A stretch of DNA of 5,614 bases, from the NCBI GenBank assembly GCA_024636575.1, contig JAGXGU010000126.1, positions 1 through 5,614 of the forward strand, read 5' to 3'. Of this stretch, positions 1-5,614 are shown piece by piece (the first letter of the stretch is position 1; each line of letters starts with the position of its first letter). Made by a program: the position numbers and the translations under genes. This DNA is from Altererythrobacter sp. (lineage in GTDB: Bacteria > Pseudomonadota > Alphaproteobacteria > Sphingomonadales > Sphingomonadaceae). The notes below the pieces were generated by a model. That model had not been told where the DNA came from. It worked only from the letters and a program-made list of their open reading frames with translations, and did no database searches.

Positions 1-85
1 CCGTGCCGACTTCGGGAACCGCTTCCTGAGCTACAGCGGGAACCAGCGGCATCATGGCGGCTATGGCGAACAGCGCAATTTTCAT
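1..85 (-). CDS. Exported protein, N-terminal fragment (signal peptide only)
   Basis: This is the 5' end of a minus-strand gene that runs off the left edge; only 28 codons are present. The ATG at 85-83 opens a classical signal peptide: a lysine at position 2, a hydrophobic core rich in Ala, Met, Leu and Pro, and an A-V-A motif at residues 17-19 followed by Q-E, a good signal peptidase I site. There is no lipobox cysteine, so a periplasmic or outer-membrane product is more likely than a lipoprotein. A GAGGG ribosome binding site lies on the minus strand at 100-96, ten bases before the start, and supports this ATG. The mature part visible (about nine residues) is too short to name a family. The gene is divergent from the SulP transporter, with about 240 bases between the starts. 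I am fairly sure it is a real exported-protein gene; its function is unknown. Confidence 0.7.
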   Translation of the reverse strand, partial: MKIALFAIAAMMPLVPAVAQEAVPEVGT

Positions 86-325
86 GGAATTCCATCCCTC
101 GGTGACAATTTACGTTCTAATTCGGTGCAATAACGCAAGATTCTCAGGCCGCCTATGGCAAAATGCGCCCCATGTCGGTGGGTGCGGGCCTGGCCGGGCG
201 TTTCCCCCGCATCCCCAGCAGCCGACAGGACAAACCGGCACAAGCGACTGTCCGGGTTGCGGCGCTCGAGAAATTGATTCGCGATTGAATTGCACGGCGA
301 GTCTGGCGCGACTATCGGGAAGTGG
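86..325. other. Divergent intergenic region
   Basis: About 240 bases separate the starts of the exported-protein gene and the SulP gene, so promoters for both should lie here. I find no convincing -35/-10 pair on either strand. The part nearer the left gene is relatively AT-rich (about 100-135) and could hold its promoter. A second AT-rich patch at about 270-292 contains two ATTGA copies (273-277 and 284-288) exactly 11 bases apart, just upstream of SulP. The short open frames that cross this region on both strands look like chance GC-rich frames. No RNA gene or riboswitch-like fold was recognised. Confidence 0.5.
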
Positions 326-1588
326 ATGAAGCCCAAAATCATAACCACAATGAAGGATTACAGCGTTTCGCTGTTCCTTGCCGATGCACTCGCCGGGCTG
401 ACGGTGGCGATGGTCGCCCTGCCGCTGAGTATTGCCATTGCCATTGCATCGGGCGCCGATCCGGCCAAGGGCCTGATAACCGCCATTGTCGGCGGGTTGC
501 TCATTTCGCTCTTGGGCGGCAGCCGCGTACAGATCGGGGGGCCGACCGGCGCCTTCATCGTGGTGGTGTTCGGGGTGATCGCGGATCACGGTTATGACGG
601 GCTGGTGCTGGCAACCATGATGGCCGGCATCCTGATGATCGCGGCGGGTTGGCTGCGAATCGGCAATCTGGTCGCCTATGTCCCCGAAGCCGTGGTGAAC
701 GGGTTCACCATCGGCATCGCGATCATTATTGCCGCCAGCCAGCTCAATGATTTTTTCGGATTTGGCATCGCCAAGGTTCCGGCCGATTTTCTCGAAAAGA
801 TCCCCGCATTATGGGCCGCGCGCGGCGATCTGAATCTGTTTGCCCTTGCCGCGGGCGCTGGCGGGCTGGCGCTAATCGTGCTGCTACGGTGGCTGTTTCC
901 GCGCCTGCCGGGCCTGATTGTGGCGATGGGCGTGATTTCGGCGGTGGTCGCGGTTGCCGGGCTGCCAGTGGACAGCATCGCATCGCGTTACGGTGAATTG
1001 CCTCGCGGCTTGCCAATGCCCGGCTTCCCCTCGATCACCCTGGCCAAACTGGCGGAGCTGTTGCCATCAGCCATGGTGATTGCCTTTCTGGCTTCCGTGG
1101 AATCACTGCTTTCGGCGATGGTCGCAGACCGGATGATTGGCGGCCAGCATCGCCCCAATGCAGAGGTTTCCGCCCAAGGCTGGGCCAATCTCGGCTCCTC
1201 CCTGTTTGGCGGAATGCCCGCCACCGGAGCGATCGCCCGCACCGCCACCAATGTTCGCGCCGGCGGCAAAACGCCCGTGGCGGGCGTGCTGCATGCGGTG
1301 TTCATTCTGATCATCATGTTGGTTGCCGCCCCGCTGGCAGGGTATCTGGTGATGCCCGCGCTGGCTGCGCTGCTGCTGGTGACCGCTTGGAATATGAGCG
1401 AACCGCATAAATGGCGCGAATATTGGGCGGAGCCGCTGGAACAACGCGGGCTGCTGCTGCTGACATTGGTGCTGACGGTGGTTTCGGACCTGACCGTGGC
1501 CATCGGAGTGGGGGTTGCCCTGGGCTTGGCGCTACGGCTCCGTGACGCCAAGCTTCGTCCGGACGACTGGACCGGACCTGAGCGTTAG
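326..1588 (+). CDS. SulP-family anion transporter lacking a STAS domain
   Basis: A 420-residue inner-membrane transporter of the SulP/SLC26 family, whose members carry sulfate, bicarbonate or other small anions by proton or sodium coupling. Visible family signatures are the first-helix region A-L-P-L-S-I-A-I-A-I-A-S-G at 31-43, the helix-3 loop I-G-G-P-T-G-A-F at 70-77, which forms part of the substrate site in this fold, S-V-E-S at 257-260, and a G-G-M-P-A-T-G-A-I-A-R-T-A-T-N-V-R block at 295-311. Hydrophobic segments continue to about residue 405, enough for the full 14-segment UraA-like fold. The protein then ends after a short polar tail. Most SulP proteins are about 500-570 residues and carry a cytoplasmic STAS domain; here it is absent, and the next gene ends 20 bases later, leaving no room for a detached one. 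The ATG at 326 was chosen because it fits the family's N-terminus and has GGGAAG at 317-322. An in-frame TTG at 290 and an ATG at 350 are alternatives. The substrate cannot be read from the sequence. Confidence 0.92.
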   Translation: MKPKIITTMKDYSVSLFLADALAGLTVAMVALPLSIAIAIASGADPAKGLITAIVGGLLISLLGGSRVQIGGPTGAFIVVVFGVIADHGYDGLVLATMMAGILMIAAGWLRIGNLVAYVPEAVVNGFTIGIAIIIAASQLNDFFGFGIAKVPADFLEKIPALWAARGDLNLFALAAGAGGLALIVLLRWLFPRLPGLIVAMGVISAVVAVAGLPVDSIASRYGELPRGLPMPGFPSITLAKLAELLPSAMVIAFLASVESLLSAMVADRMIGGQHRPNAEVSAQGWANLGSSLFGGMPATGAIARTATNVRAGGKTPVAGVLHAVFILIIMLVAAPLAGYLVMPALAALLLVTAWNMSEPHKWREYWAEPLEQRGLLLLTLVLTVVSDLTVAIGVGVALGLALRLRDAKLRPDDWTGPER

Positions 1589-1602
1589 GTGTTTGGCTGG
1601 AC

Positions 1603-1618
1603 GGAGCCTTACGGCTCC
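1603..1618. terminator. Convergent hairpin, possible bidirectional terminator
   Basis: GGAGCC (1603-1608) and GGCTCC (1613-1618) form a perfect 6-bp stem with a TTAC loop in the gap between the converging SulP and DUF167 genes. The TAA stop codon of the minus-strand gene (1611-1609) falls in the loop. The outer arms AGGTG (1587-1591) and CACCT (1618-1622) could extend pairing across a bulge. Neither strand has a run of T after the stem, so it is not a canonical intrinsic terminator; it may act with Rho or protect 3' ends. The position is persuasive, the sequence only moderately so. Confidence 0.4.
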
Positions 1619-1890
1619 ACCTGAAACAGTTTCTCCCGGCCAGTCGCGCCGCGCAACAAGCGCAGGCGGGACACTGGAATCCCGATCGCTTTTGCCAGCA
1701 GTTTGATCACTGCATCATTGGCCTCGCCGTCGGTTGGGCGCGCGTGCACCTTGATCAGCAGACACCCGCCTTCAATGGTGATGCCAGCAGTCCGCGCGCC
1801 CGGAATAACCCGCACCGCCAGCCGCCCCTGCACATCGGCGAGCGCGCGAATTGCTTCGGCAGGCGGGAAATCAGCCTTGGGGCGCGCCAT
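1609..1890 (-). CDS. DUF167 / YggU (UPF0235) family protein
   Basis: A 93-residue protein of the DUF167 family, also called UPF0235 or YggU, small alpha/beta proteins of roughly 90-100 residues with no settled biochemical role. The family marks are P-G-A-R-T-A-G-I at 30-37, the central R-P-T-D-G-E-A-N-D-A-V-I-K-L-L-A-K block at 51-67, then G-I-P at 70-72 and R-G-A-T-G-R-E-K at 80-87. There is no signal peptide or membrane segment, so it should be cytoplasmic. It is the last gene of the hemB group: its ATG at 1890-1888 lies 20 bases inside the end of the carbonic anhydrase gene, which suggests coupled translation. An upstream in-frame ATG at 1926 would add 12 residues, including R-R-P-W, that do not look like the family; I prefer the shorter form. 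No strong Shine-Dalgarno sequence is visible, which fits coupling. Family assignment is confident; function is unknown. Confidence 0.88.
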   Translation of the reverse strand: MARPKADFPPAEAIRALADVQGRLAVRVIPGARTAGITIEGGCLLIKVHARPTDGEANDAVIKLLAKAIGIPVSRLRLLRGATGREKLFQVEP

Positions 1891-2440
1891 CCACGGCCGC
1901 CTGATGTTCGCGCGCGTTGTGTGCATAATGCATCACCCCGGCGCGCATACCCATGATCGCAGCATCGTCCAACTCGCGCATGAACCGGGCCGGGCGCCCG
2001 CCCCACAGGCTGCGCGCTGCCATCACTTTCCCTTCGGTCAGCATCGCACCGGCTGCCAGCATTGCGTCGGATCCAATCACCGCCTTGTTCATCGCGATCG
2101 CGCCAAGACCGACAAAGCCGCGATCTTCAATTGTGCAGCCATGGACCATCGCCAGATGACCGATCAACACATCGTCACCGATGATCAGCGGCGATCCATC
2201 CGGGTCCCCCGGGCGCGGGGCATCGCAGTGCAGCACGCTGCCGTCCTGCACATTGGTGCGCTGGCCGATCACGATCCGGCTGACATCGGCGCGCAGCACA
2301 CAATTGTACCAGATTGACGAATCCGCACCGATTTCAACATCGCCGATAATCCGGCATCCCGGCGCGATAAAGGCACTGTCATGGATACGCGGGGTTTTGC
2401 CGTGGATCGGAAGGATGGTGACATCCGGTCTGCTGATCAT
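1871..2440 (-). CDS. Gamma-class carbonic anhydrase family protein
   Basis: A 189-residue left-handed beta-helix protein of the gamma carbonic anhydrase family (YrdA/PaaY-like, homologous to archaeal Cam), expected to be a cytoplasmic trimer that interconverts CO2 and bicarbonate. Hexapeptide-repeat character is clear, for example I-I-G-D-V-E-I-G-A at 31-39 and I-I-G-D-D-V-L-I-G at 86-94. The three metal-binding histidines of Cam (His81, His117, His122) match His71, His95 and His100, with the typical G-H-L-A-M-V-H-G-C arrangement. Arg50, Asp52, Gln65 and Asp66 match Cam Arg59, Asp61, Gln75 and Asp76. Several bacterial homologues with intact ligands still show little activity, so catalysis is likely but not certain. 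The start at 2440 was chosen over the ATG at 2455 because it gives an ATGA overlap with the stop of the upstream acetyltransferase gene, with GGGAA nine to ten bases before it. It also overlaps the DUF167 gene and converges on the SulP gene. Confidence 0.93.
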   Translation of the reverse strand: MISRPDVTILPIHGKTPRIHDSAFIAPGCRIIGDVEIGADSSIWYNCVLRADVSRIVIGQRTNVQDGSVLHCDAPRPGDPDGSPLIIGDDVLIGHLAMVHGCTIEDRGFVGLGAIAMNKAVIGSDAMLAAGAMLTEGKVMAARSLWGGRPARFMRELDDAAIMGMRAGVMHYAHNAREHQAAVDGAPQG

Positions 2441-3012
2441 TGCTGCTGTTCCCATTCACCGCGTGTAATTGAATAGACGATACTGTCGCGCCAAGGCGGG
2501 TCGTAGCGGGCATCGGCATAGTCGAGTTCCGCTCGGCGGTGCATCCCGAGGCGTTTCATCAGGCCCCAGCTCGGGCGGTTATCGATCACTGTCAGGGCAA
2601 CGATCTGCTCCGCGCCGAAACGTGTGAAACCTGCCTCAAGCGACGCTTCTGCCGCCTCGCGCGCGTAACCCTGCCCCCAGGCATCTTCGCGCAGGCGCCA
2701 GCCGATTTCCACCTCGCCTGTTACTGTGCTGCCCGGCGCATCGGCGCGTTTCAAACCGCAGAAACCCAGCACTTCGCCCGCCAGATGGCCGCCGTCTGCC
2801 CTGCGCTCCACCAGCCAGAAACAATGACCATGTGTGGCTGCACAATTTTCTACCCGCGCGCGCTGCGTTGCAATGCCCTTGTCATCTAGCATTCCGCCGA
2901 GCCATTCCATTACGGCCGGCGTGTTGGTGGCGCGAAAGAACGCCGCCCAATCCGCATCACCGCGCCAATCGCGCAGGATCAGCCGTTCGGTTTCCAGTCG
3001 GAAGTCAGCCAT
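2437..3012 (-). CDS. GNAT-family N-acetyltransferase (RimJ/RimL-like)
   Basis: A 191-residue cytoplasmic acetyl-CoA-dependent acetyltransferase of the RimJ/RimL-like branch (Acetyltransf_3 type). It opens with the usual L-E-T-E-R-L-I-L-R-D-W at 6-16. The acetyl-CoA pyrophosphate loop (motif A) is W-G-Q-G-Y-A at 112-117, preceded by the strand G-E-V-E-I-G-W at 99-105. The later N-R-P-S-W-G-L-M-K-R-L-G-M at 145-157 is the standard motif-B helix with the Asn-x-x-Ser pattern. The acceptor (an amino group on a ribosomal protein, another protein or a small molecule) cannot be deduced. The ATG at 3012-3010 was chosen because family proteins begin just before L-E-T-E-R-L; it overlaps the end of hemB by 8 bases. 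In-frame ATGs at 3030 and 3039 would add a non-homologous tail. No clear ribosome binding site is seen, so it probably depends on translation of hemB. Its last base triplet overlaps the carbonic anhydrase start as ATGA. Confidence 0.9.
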   Translation of the reverse strand: MADFRLETERLILRDWRGDADWAAFFRATNTPAVMEWLGGMLDDKGIATQRARVENCAATHGHCFWLVERRADGGHLAGEVLGFCGLKRADAPGSTVTGEVEIGWRLREDAWGQGYAREAAEASLEAGFTRFGAEQIVALTVIDNRPSWGLMKRLGMHRRAELDYADARYDPPWRDSIVYSITRGEWEQQQ

Positions 3013-4000
3013 TAAGCAGCCGCGCGGCATGGGCCGCATGATAGGTCAGGATACCGGTGCAGCCCGCGCGTTTGAACGCCATCAGCGTTTCCAGCACCAG
3101 CGCATCACGGTCCCCCGCGCCCGCCGCAGCGGCGGCTTCGATCATCGCATATTCGCCGCTCACCTGATAGGCGAACACCGGCACATCGAAGCGCGCTTTC
3201 ACCTTCGCAACGATATCGAGATAGGGCAGACCGGGCTTGACCATCACACTGTCCGCACCCTCGGCAATATCCAGCGCCACTTCGCGCAGGGCCTCCTCGC
3301 TGTTCGCCGGGTCCATCTGATAGCTCTTCTTGTCACCTTTCAGCAATCCGCCCGATCCCACGGCGTCTCGAAACGGGCCATAGAAGGCGGAGGCATATTT
3401 CGCGGCATAGGCCATGATCTGGACATTGTGGTGGCCGCCCATTTCCAGCGCCATCCGGATCGCCTTGACCCGCCCGTCCATCATGTCGGACGGGGCGATA
3501 ATGTCTGCGCCGGCCTGTGCCTGGTTGATCGCCTGATCGACCAGCACCGCGACGGTTTCATCATTGAGGACATAACCATCATCATCGACCAGCCCGTCCT
3601 GCCCATGCGCGGTGTAGGGATCGAGCGCGACATCGGTGAGAATACCGATCCGGTCGCCGCATTCCTGGCGCACGGCGCGGATGGCGCGGCACATCAGATT
3701 GTCCGGATTGAACGCTTCTGCCCCGTCATTGCTGCGCCGGTCAGGCTGGGTATTGGGGAACAGCGCGATGCAGGGAATGCCGAGGCTGATCGCTTCCTGC
3801 GCGCGCGCAACAATCCCATCCACTGACCAGCGCGAAACGCCGGGCAGCGAGTGGATTGGTTCTTCCACCCCTTGTCCCTCGGTCACGAACAAGGGCCAGA
3901 TCAGGTCTGCCGGGGTCAGCACGGTTTCGCGGTGGAGCGCGCGGCTCCACCCGGTAGCGCGGCTGCGGCGGAGGCGAAGTGCGGGATAGGAAGCGGTCAT
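3005..4000 (-). CDS. hemB: Delta-aminolevulinic acid dehydratase (porphobilinogen synthase)
   Basis: HemB condenses two molecules of 5-aminolevulinate into porphobilinogen, the second common step of haem and other tetrapyrrole synthesis, in the cytoplasm. The 331-residue length is normal. The two Schiff-base lysines are Lys201 (M-A-Y-A-A-K-Y-A-S-A-F-Y-G-P-F) and Lys255 (V-M-V-K-P-G-L-P-Y). The metal loop at 123-135 reads D-V-A-L-D-P-Y-T-A-H-G-Q-D. The three zinc-binding cysteines of the E. coli type (Cys120, 122, 130) are replaced by Ala125, Asp127 and Asp135, as in the Pseudomonas aeruginosa type. This is therefore a zinc-independent HemB that probably uses magnesium, perhaps at an allosteric site. 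The ATG at 4000-3998 has an AGGGGG ribosome binding site three bases upstream. It leads the overlapping group with the acetyltransferase, carbonic anhydrase and DUF167 genes, and follows the M23 peptidase gene by 59 bases. Identification is secure. Confidence 0.98.
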   Translation of the reverse strand: MTASYPALRLRRSRATGWSRALHRETVLTPADLIWPLFVTEGQGVEEPIHSLPGVSRWSVDGIVARAQEAISLGIPCIALFPNTQPDRRSNDGAEAFNPDNLMCRAIRAVRQECGDRIGILTDVALDPYTAHGQDGLVDDDGYVLNDETVAVLVDQAINQAQAGADIIAPSDMMDGRVKAIRMALEMGGHHNVQIMAYAAKYASAFYGPFRDAVGSGGLLKGDKKSYQMDPANSEEALREVALDIAEGADSVMVKPGLPYLDIVAKVKARFDVPVFAYQVSGEYAMIEAAAAAGAGDRDALVLETLMAFKRAGCTGILTYHAAHAARLLNG

Positions 4001-4059
4001 ATGCCCCCTGTTGCGCGAATTTCGCAGAAGTTCAATTGTCAGCGGGCGCAGCGGCTGGT
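4001..4059 (-). promoter_or_regulatory. hemB leader: ribosome binding site and small inverted repeat
   Basis: This 59-base gap separates the M23 stop codon from the hemB start. On the minus strand, AGGGGG (4009-4004) is a strong Shine-Dalgarno sequence for hemB. A small inverted repeat, GCGAA and TTCGC around one base, lies at 4015-4025, about 15 bases before the start codon; it could be an operator half-pair or chance. A C-T-G-A-C-A / T-T-G-A-A-C patch further upstream resembles a -35 element, but no matching -10 is seen. There is no T-tailed hairpin, so read-through from the peptidase gene is possible. Confidence 0.45.
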
Positions 4060-5614
4060 TTAACCGATTTTCGCAGGCGCCTCAATCTTGTCGATTTCCC
4101 GCACGGGAACTTCGGCTTCAGTCCTTTCCGGGGCAATATTTGCCAGGGCCGCGCCTGCTTCGACAGTTTTCAATTTCGCCAGAGCCGCGCGGAAATCCCT
4201 CAGCTGCTCCCCGGACAGTTCCGCCCGGGTAACGAAATCGACCGTGGCCGGGTCAACCGCCCGGCCCGAACGGTACATTTCGTAATGGAGATGCGCCCCG
4301 GTCGACAGGCCGGTGGATCCGACATAGCCGATAACCTGCCCCCGCCGCACGGATTGCCCGCTGCGCACCGCCATCCGGCTCATATGGCAATAGCGGGTCT
4401 GAAGCCCGCTGCCATGATCCAGCCGCACCGCATTGCCGCAGCCGCCCATCCGGCCTGCCCCGCTGACCCGGCCATCGGTGACCGCGACAATCGGCGTGCC
4501 ATAGCTGGCGCGAAAATCCATGCCTGAATGCATCCTGCGGTATCCCAGAATTGGGTGGCGGCGCATTCCGAATCGCGATGAAGTCCCGCCCGGGACCGGA
4601 GCGACCAGCCCGCTGCGCTGCTCGCCCACGCCCGAAGCTTCGAAAAAGCGGCCATCCCGGCCCCAGCGCATCAATTGCGTGGTCGGCCTTCCGCTGCGCT
4701 CGATTCCGGCGAACAGCAATTGGCCGGCTTGCCGTTCGCCCGTGGCGGCGCGTTTATGCGCAATGATGATGTCGAAAGTGTCAGTCGATCGGACGGATCG
4801 GTCCATTTCGATCTGCTCGTCCAGCGCCTTGAGATATTGCTGCACCGCGCTGGCCGGGGCGCCCGCCGCCCGTGCGGAACGGTAAAGGCTTTGGCCAACG
4901 GTGCCGCGAATCCGCAGCGGGGTTTCGTCCACCCGGATCGGCTTGCGTTGCAGTGCCAGATTCCCGTCAATGCGCTGGATTGCGAGTTCAAGGTCAAACC
5001 GTGCACGGAAATTCAGCGCCTCAAGTGGCCGCGCCTGTCCGGGTGCGGGCCGGCGGCCGAGCGTGATGTCGATCTGCGTTCCCGATTCGAGATCCTGCAG
5101 CGGCATGGTCCGCGCCACCAGCTCGCTTACCCGGGCGGCATCGCCGGAACCAACACCTGCGCGCTGCAGCATACGGCCGAAACTATCGCCGCGTACCAGC
5201 GTCGCCAGCATTTCGATCTGTGGCCGTTCCGGCACGGTCTTGAGCGGTATGACTGCCTGGGTTGCGCCCATATGGCGGCCACTGTCTGCGCCGAGCGCGA
5301 GTGGCAGGATCATCTGGCTGCGAAATTCATCGCGCGCGCTGTCGTCAATCGCCATCGCGGGCGCTGCTTCGACGGGCGAAAAATCGGGCCAGAACGCCAG
5401 CGACAGGGCGGAGAGGCCCACAAAGGTGCCAATGCCGCGGAACCAGCGGCGGCTACCGATCTTTTCCGCCAGATCAGGCGTGAAATCCACTGCGTCGAAT
5501 CGGGCCGAGAGACCCAACCGCCATTCTTCGAACCGGTCCGCCAGGCTGCGCGCGCGCTGGATGACGATATGGCCGTGCTCCTCCAGAGCAGATTCGTCCG
5601 GCCTGCTGTGTGCA
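4060..5614 (-). CDS. M23-family metallopeptidase, membrane-anchored (5' end beyond window)
   Basis: A peptidoglycan hydrolase of the LytM/M23 type with an OapA/Csd3-like layout, probably a DD-endopeptidase that cuts cross-links in the periplasm. Numbered from the in-frame TTG at 5517: a membrane helix at about 26-44, an OapA/LysM-like region at about 97-155, a Csd3-type second domain at about 165-285, and the M23 domain at about 305-425. Zinc and catalytic residues are all present: H-S-G-M-D (His330, Asp334), C-H-M-S (His378) and H-L-H-Y-E (His409, His411). Cys360 and Cys377 flank the site and may form a disulfide. A charged, Glu- and Ala-rich C-terminal tail follows. The frame has no stop between 5517 and the right edge, and the added 32 codons (with W-R just before the TTG) read as a charged cytoplasmic segment. 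No in-frame ATG or GTG lies in that stretch, and the TTG lacks a good ribosome binding site, so I infer the true start is outside the window. It precedes hemB in the same direction. Confidence 0.92.
   Translation of the reverse strand, partial: AHSRPDESALEEHGHIVIQRARSLADRFEEWRLGLSARFDAVDFTPDLAEKIGSRRWFRGIGTFVGLSALSLAFWPDFSPVEAAPAMAIDDSARDEFRSQMILPLALGADSGRHMGATQAVIPLKTVPERPQIEMLATLVRGDSFGRMLQRAGVGSGDAARVSELVARTMPLQDLESGTQIDITLGRRPAPGQARPLEALNFRARFDLELAIQRIDGNLALQRKPIRVDETPLRIRGTVGQSLYRSARAAGAPASAVQQYLKALDEQIEMDRSVRSTDTFDIIIAHKRAATGERQAGQLLFAGIERSGRPTTQLMRWGRDGRFFEASGVGEQRSGLVAPVPGGTSSRFGMRRHPILGYRRMHSGMDFRASYGTPIVAVTDGRVSGAGRMGGCGNAVRLDHGSGLQTRYCHMSRMAVRSGQSVRRGQVIGYVGSTGLSTGAHLHYEMYRSGRAVDPATVDFVTRAELSGEQLRDFRAALAKLKTVEAGAALANIAPERTEAEVPVREIDKIEAPAKIG

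Noticed and set aside
110..589. A 159-codon minus-strand open frame across the intergenic region and the start of SulP
   Set aside because: It overlaps the well-supported transporter, its sequence is low in hydrophobic core residues and rich in Arg, Gly and His, and it has no recognisable domain.
988..1551. A 187-codon minus-strand open frame inside SulP, rich in Ser, Ala and Thr
   Set aside because: It is the complement of membrane-helix codons of SulP; the Ser/Thr/Ala-rich composition is the expected by-product and no family is seen.
1623..1633. GAAAC-A-GTTTC inverted repeat inside the DUF167 coding end
   Set aside because: A one-base loop cannot form a stable RNA hairpin, and the stretch is coding, so it is probably chance.
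1703..2317. A 204-codon plus-strand open frame opposite the carbonic anhydrase and DUF167 genes
   Set aside because: It shows no recognisable family, is rich in His, Arg, Ala and Pro, and exactly shadows well-supported minus-strand genes.
2834..3826. A 330-codon plus-strand open frame opposite the acetyltransferase and hemB genes
   Set aside because: It is antisense to two clearly identified genes, has an odd composition rich in His, Arg, Gln and Ile, and shows no domain. Long mirror frames are usual opposite GC-rich genes.
4015..4025. Inverted repeat GCGAA/TTCGC before hemB as a regulator operator
   Set aside because: Five-base arms around one base are too short to name a regulator; it is only mentioned within the leader entry.
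1..5614. A mobile element, defence system, toxin-antitoxin pair, CRISPR array or RNA gene
   Set aside because: No transposase, integrase, repeated spacer pattern, tRNA-like fold or defence domain was found; nearly every base is covered by recognised housekeeping-type genes.

Overview
The window is GC-rich, bacterial and almost fully coding. Three things suggest an alphaproteobacterium, most likely a sphingomonad or Erythrobacter-like organism: codon use strongly biased to G/C third positions, a HemB with the aspartate-type (zinc-independent) metal loop, and an M23 peptidase with a cytoplasmic N-terminus, one membrane anchor and an OapA-like domain. This placement is an inference from protein style; no rRNA or other marker is present.

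Layout from left to right. (1) Bases 1-85, minus strand: the first 28 codons of an exported protein with a clear signal peptide, cut by the window edge. (2) Bases 86-325: a divergent intergenic region. (3) Bases 326-1588, plus strand: a SulP-family anion transporter that has the whole membrane domain but no C-terminal STAS domain. (4) A 20-base convergent gap holding a perfect 6-bp hairpin. (5) Bases 1609-4000, minus strand: four genes that overlap one another, in transcription order hemB, a GNAT acetyltransferase, a gamma-class carbonic anhydrase and a DUF167/YggU-family protein. (6) A 59-base gap, then an M23 metallopeptidase on the minus strand whose reading frame stays open to the right edge.

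How the genes relate. The overlaps of 8, 4 and 20 bases in the hemB group imply one transcript with translational coupling. HemB makes porphobilinogen for haem and other tetrapyrroles. The gamma carbonic anhydrase has all three metal-binding histidines and probably hydrates CO2. It lies head-on to a SulP transporter, a family that includes bicarbonate carriers, so a loose functional link through bicarbonate is possible but unproven. The M23 protein is a cell-wall hydrolase and may be transcribed through into hemB, since no terminator is visible between them.

I see no mobile element, CRISPR array, RNA gene, toxin-antitoxin pair or defence system. This is mainly housekeeping sequence. The points most worth a second look are the STAS-less SulP next to a carbonic anhydrase, the tightly overlapping four-gene chain, and the cysteine pair beside the M23 active site.
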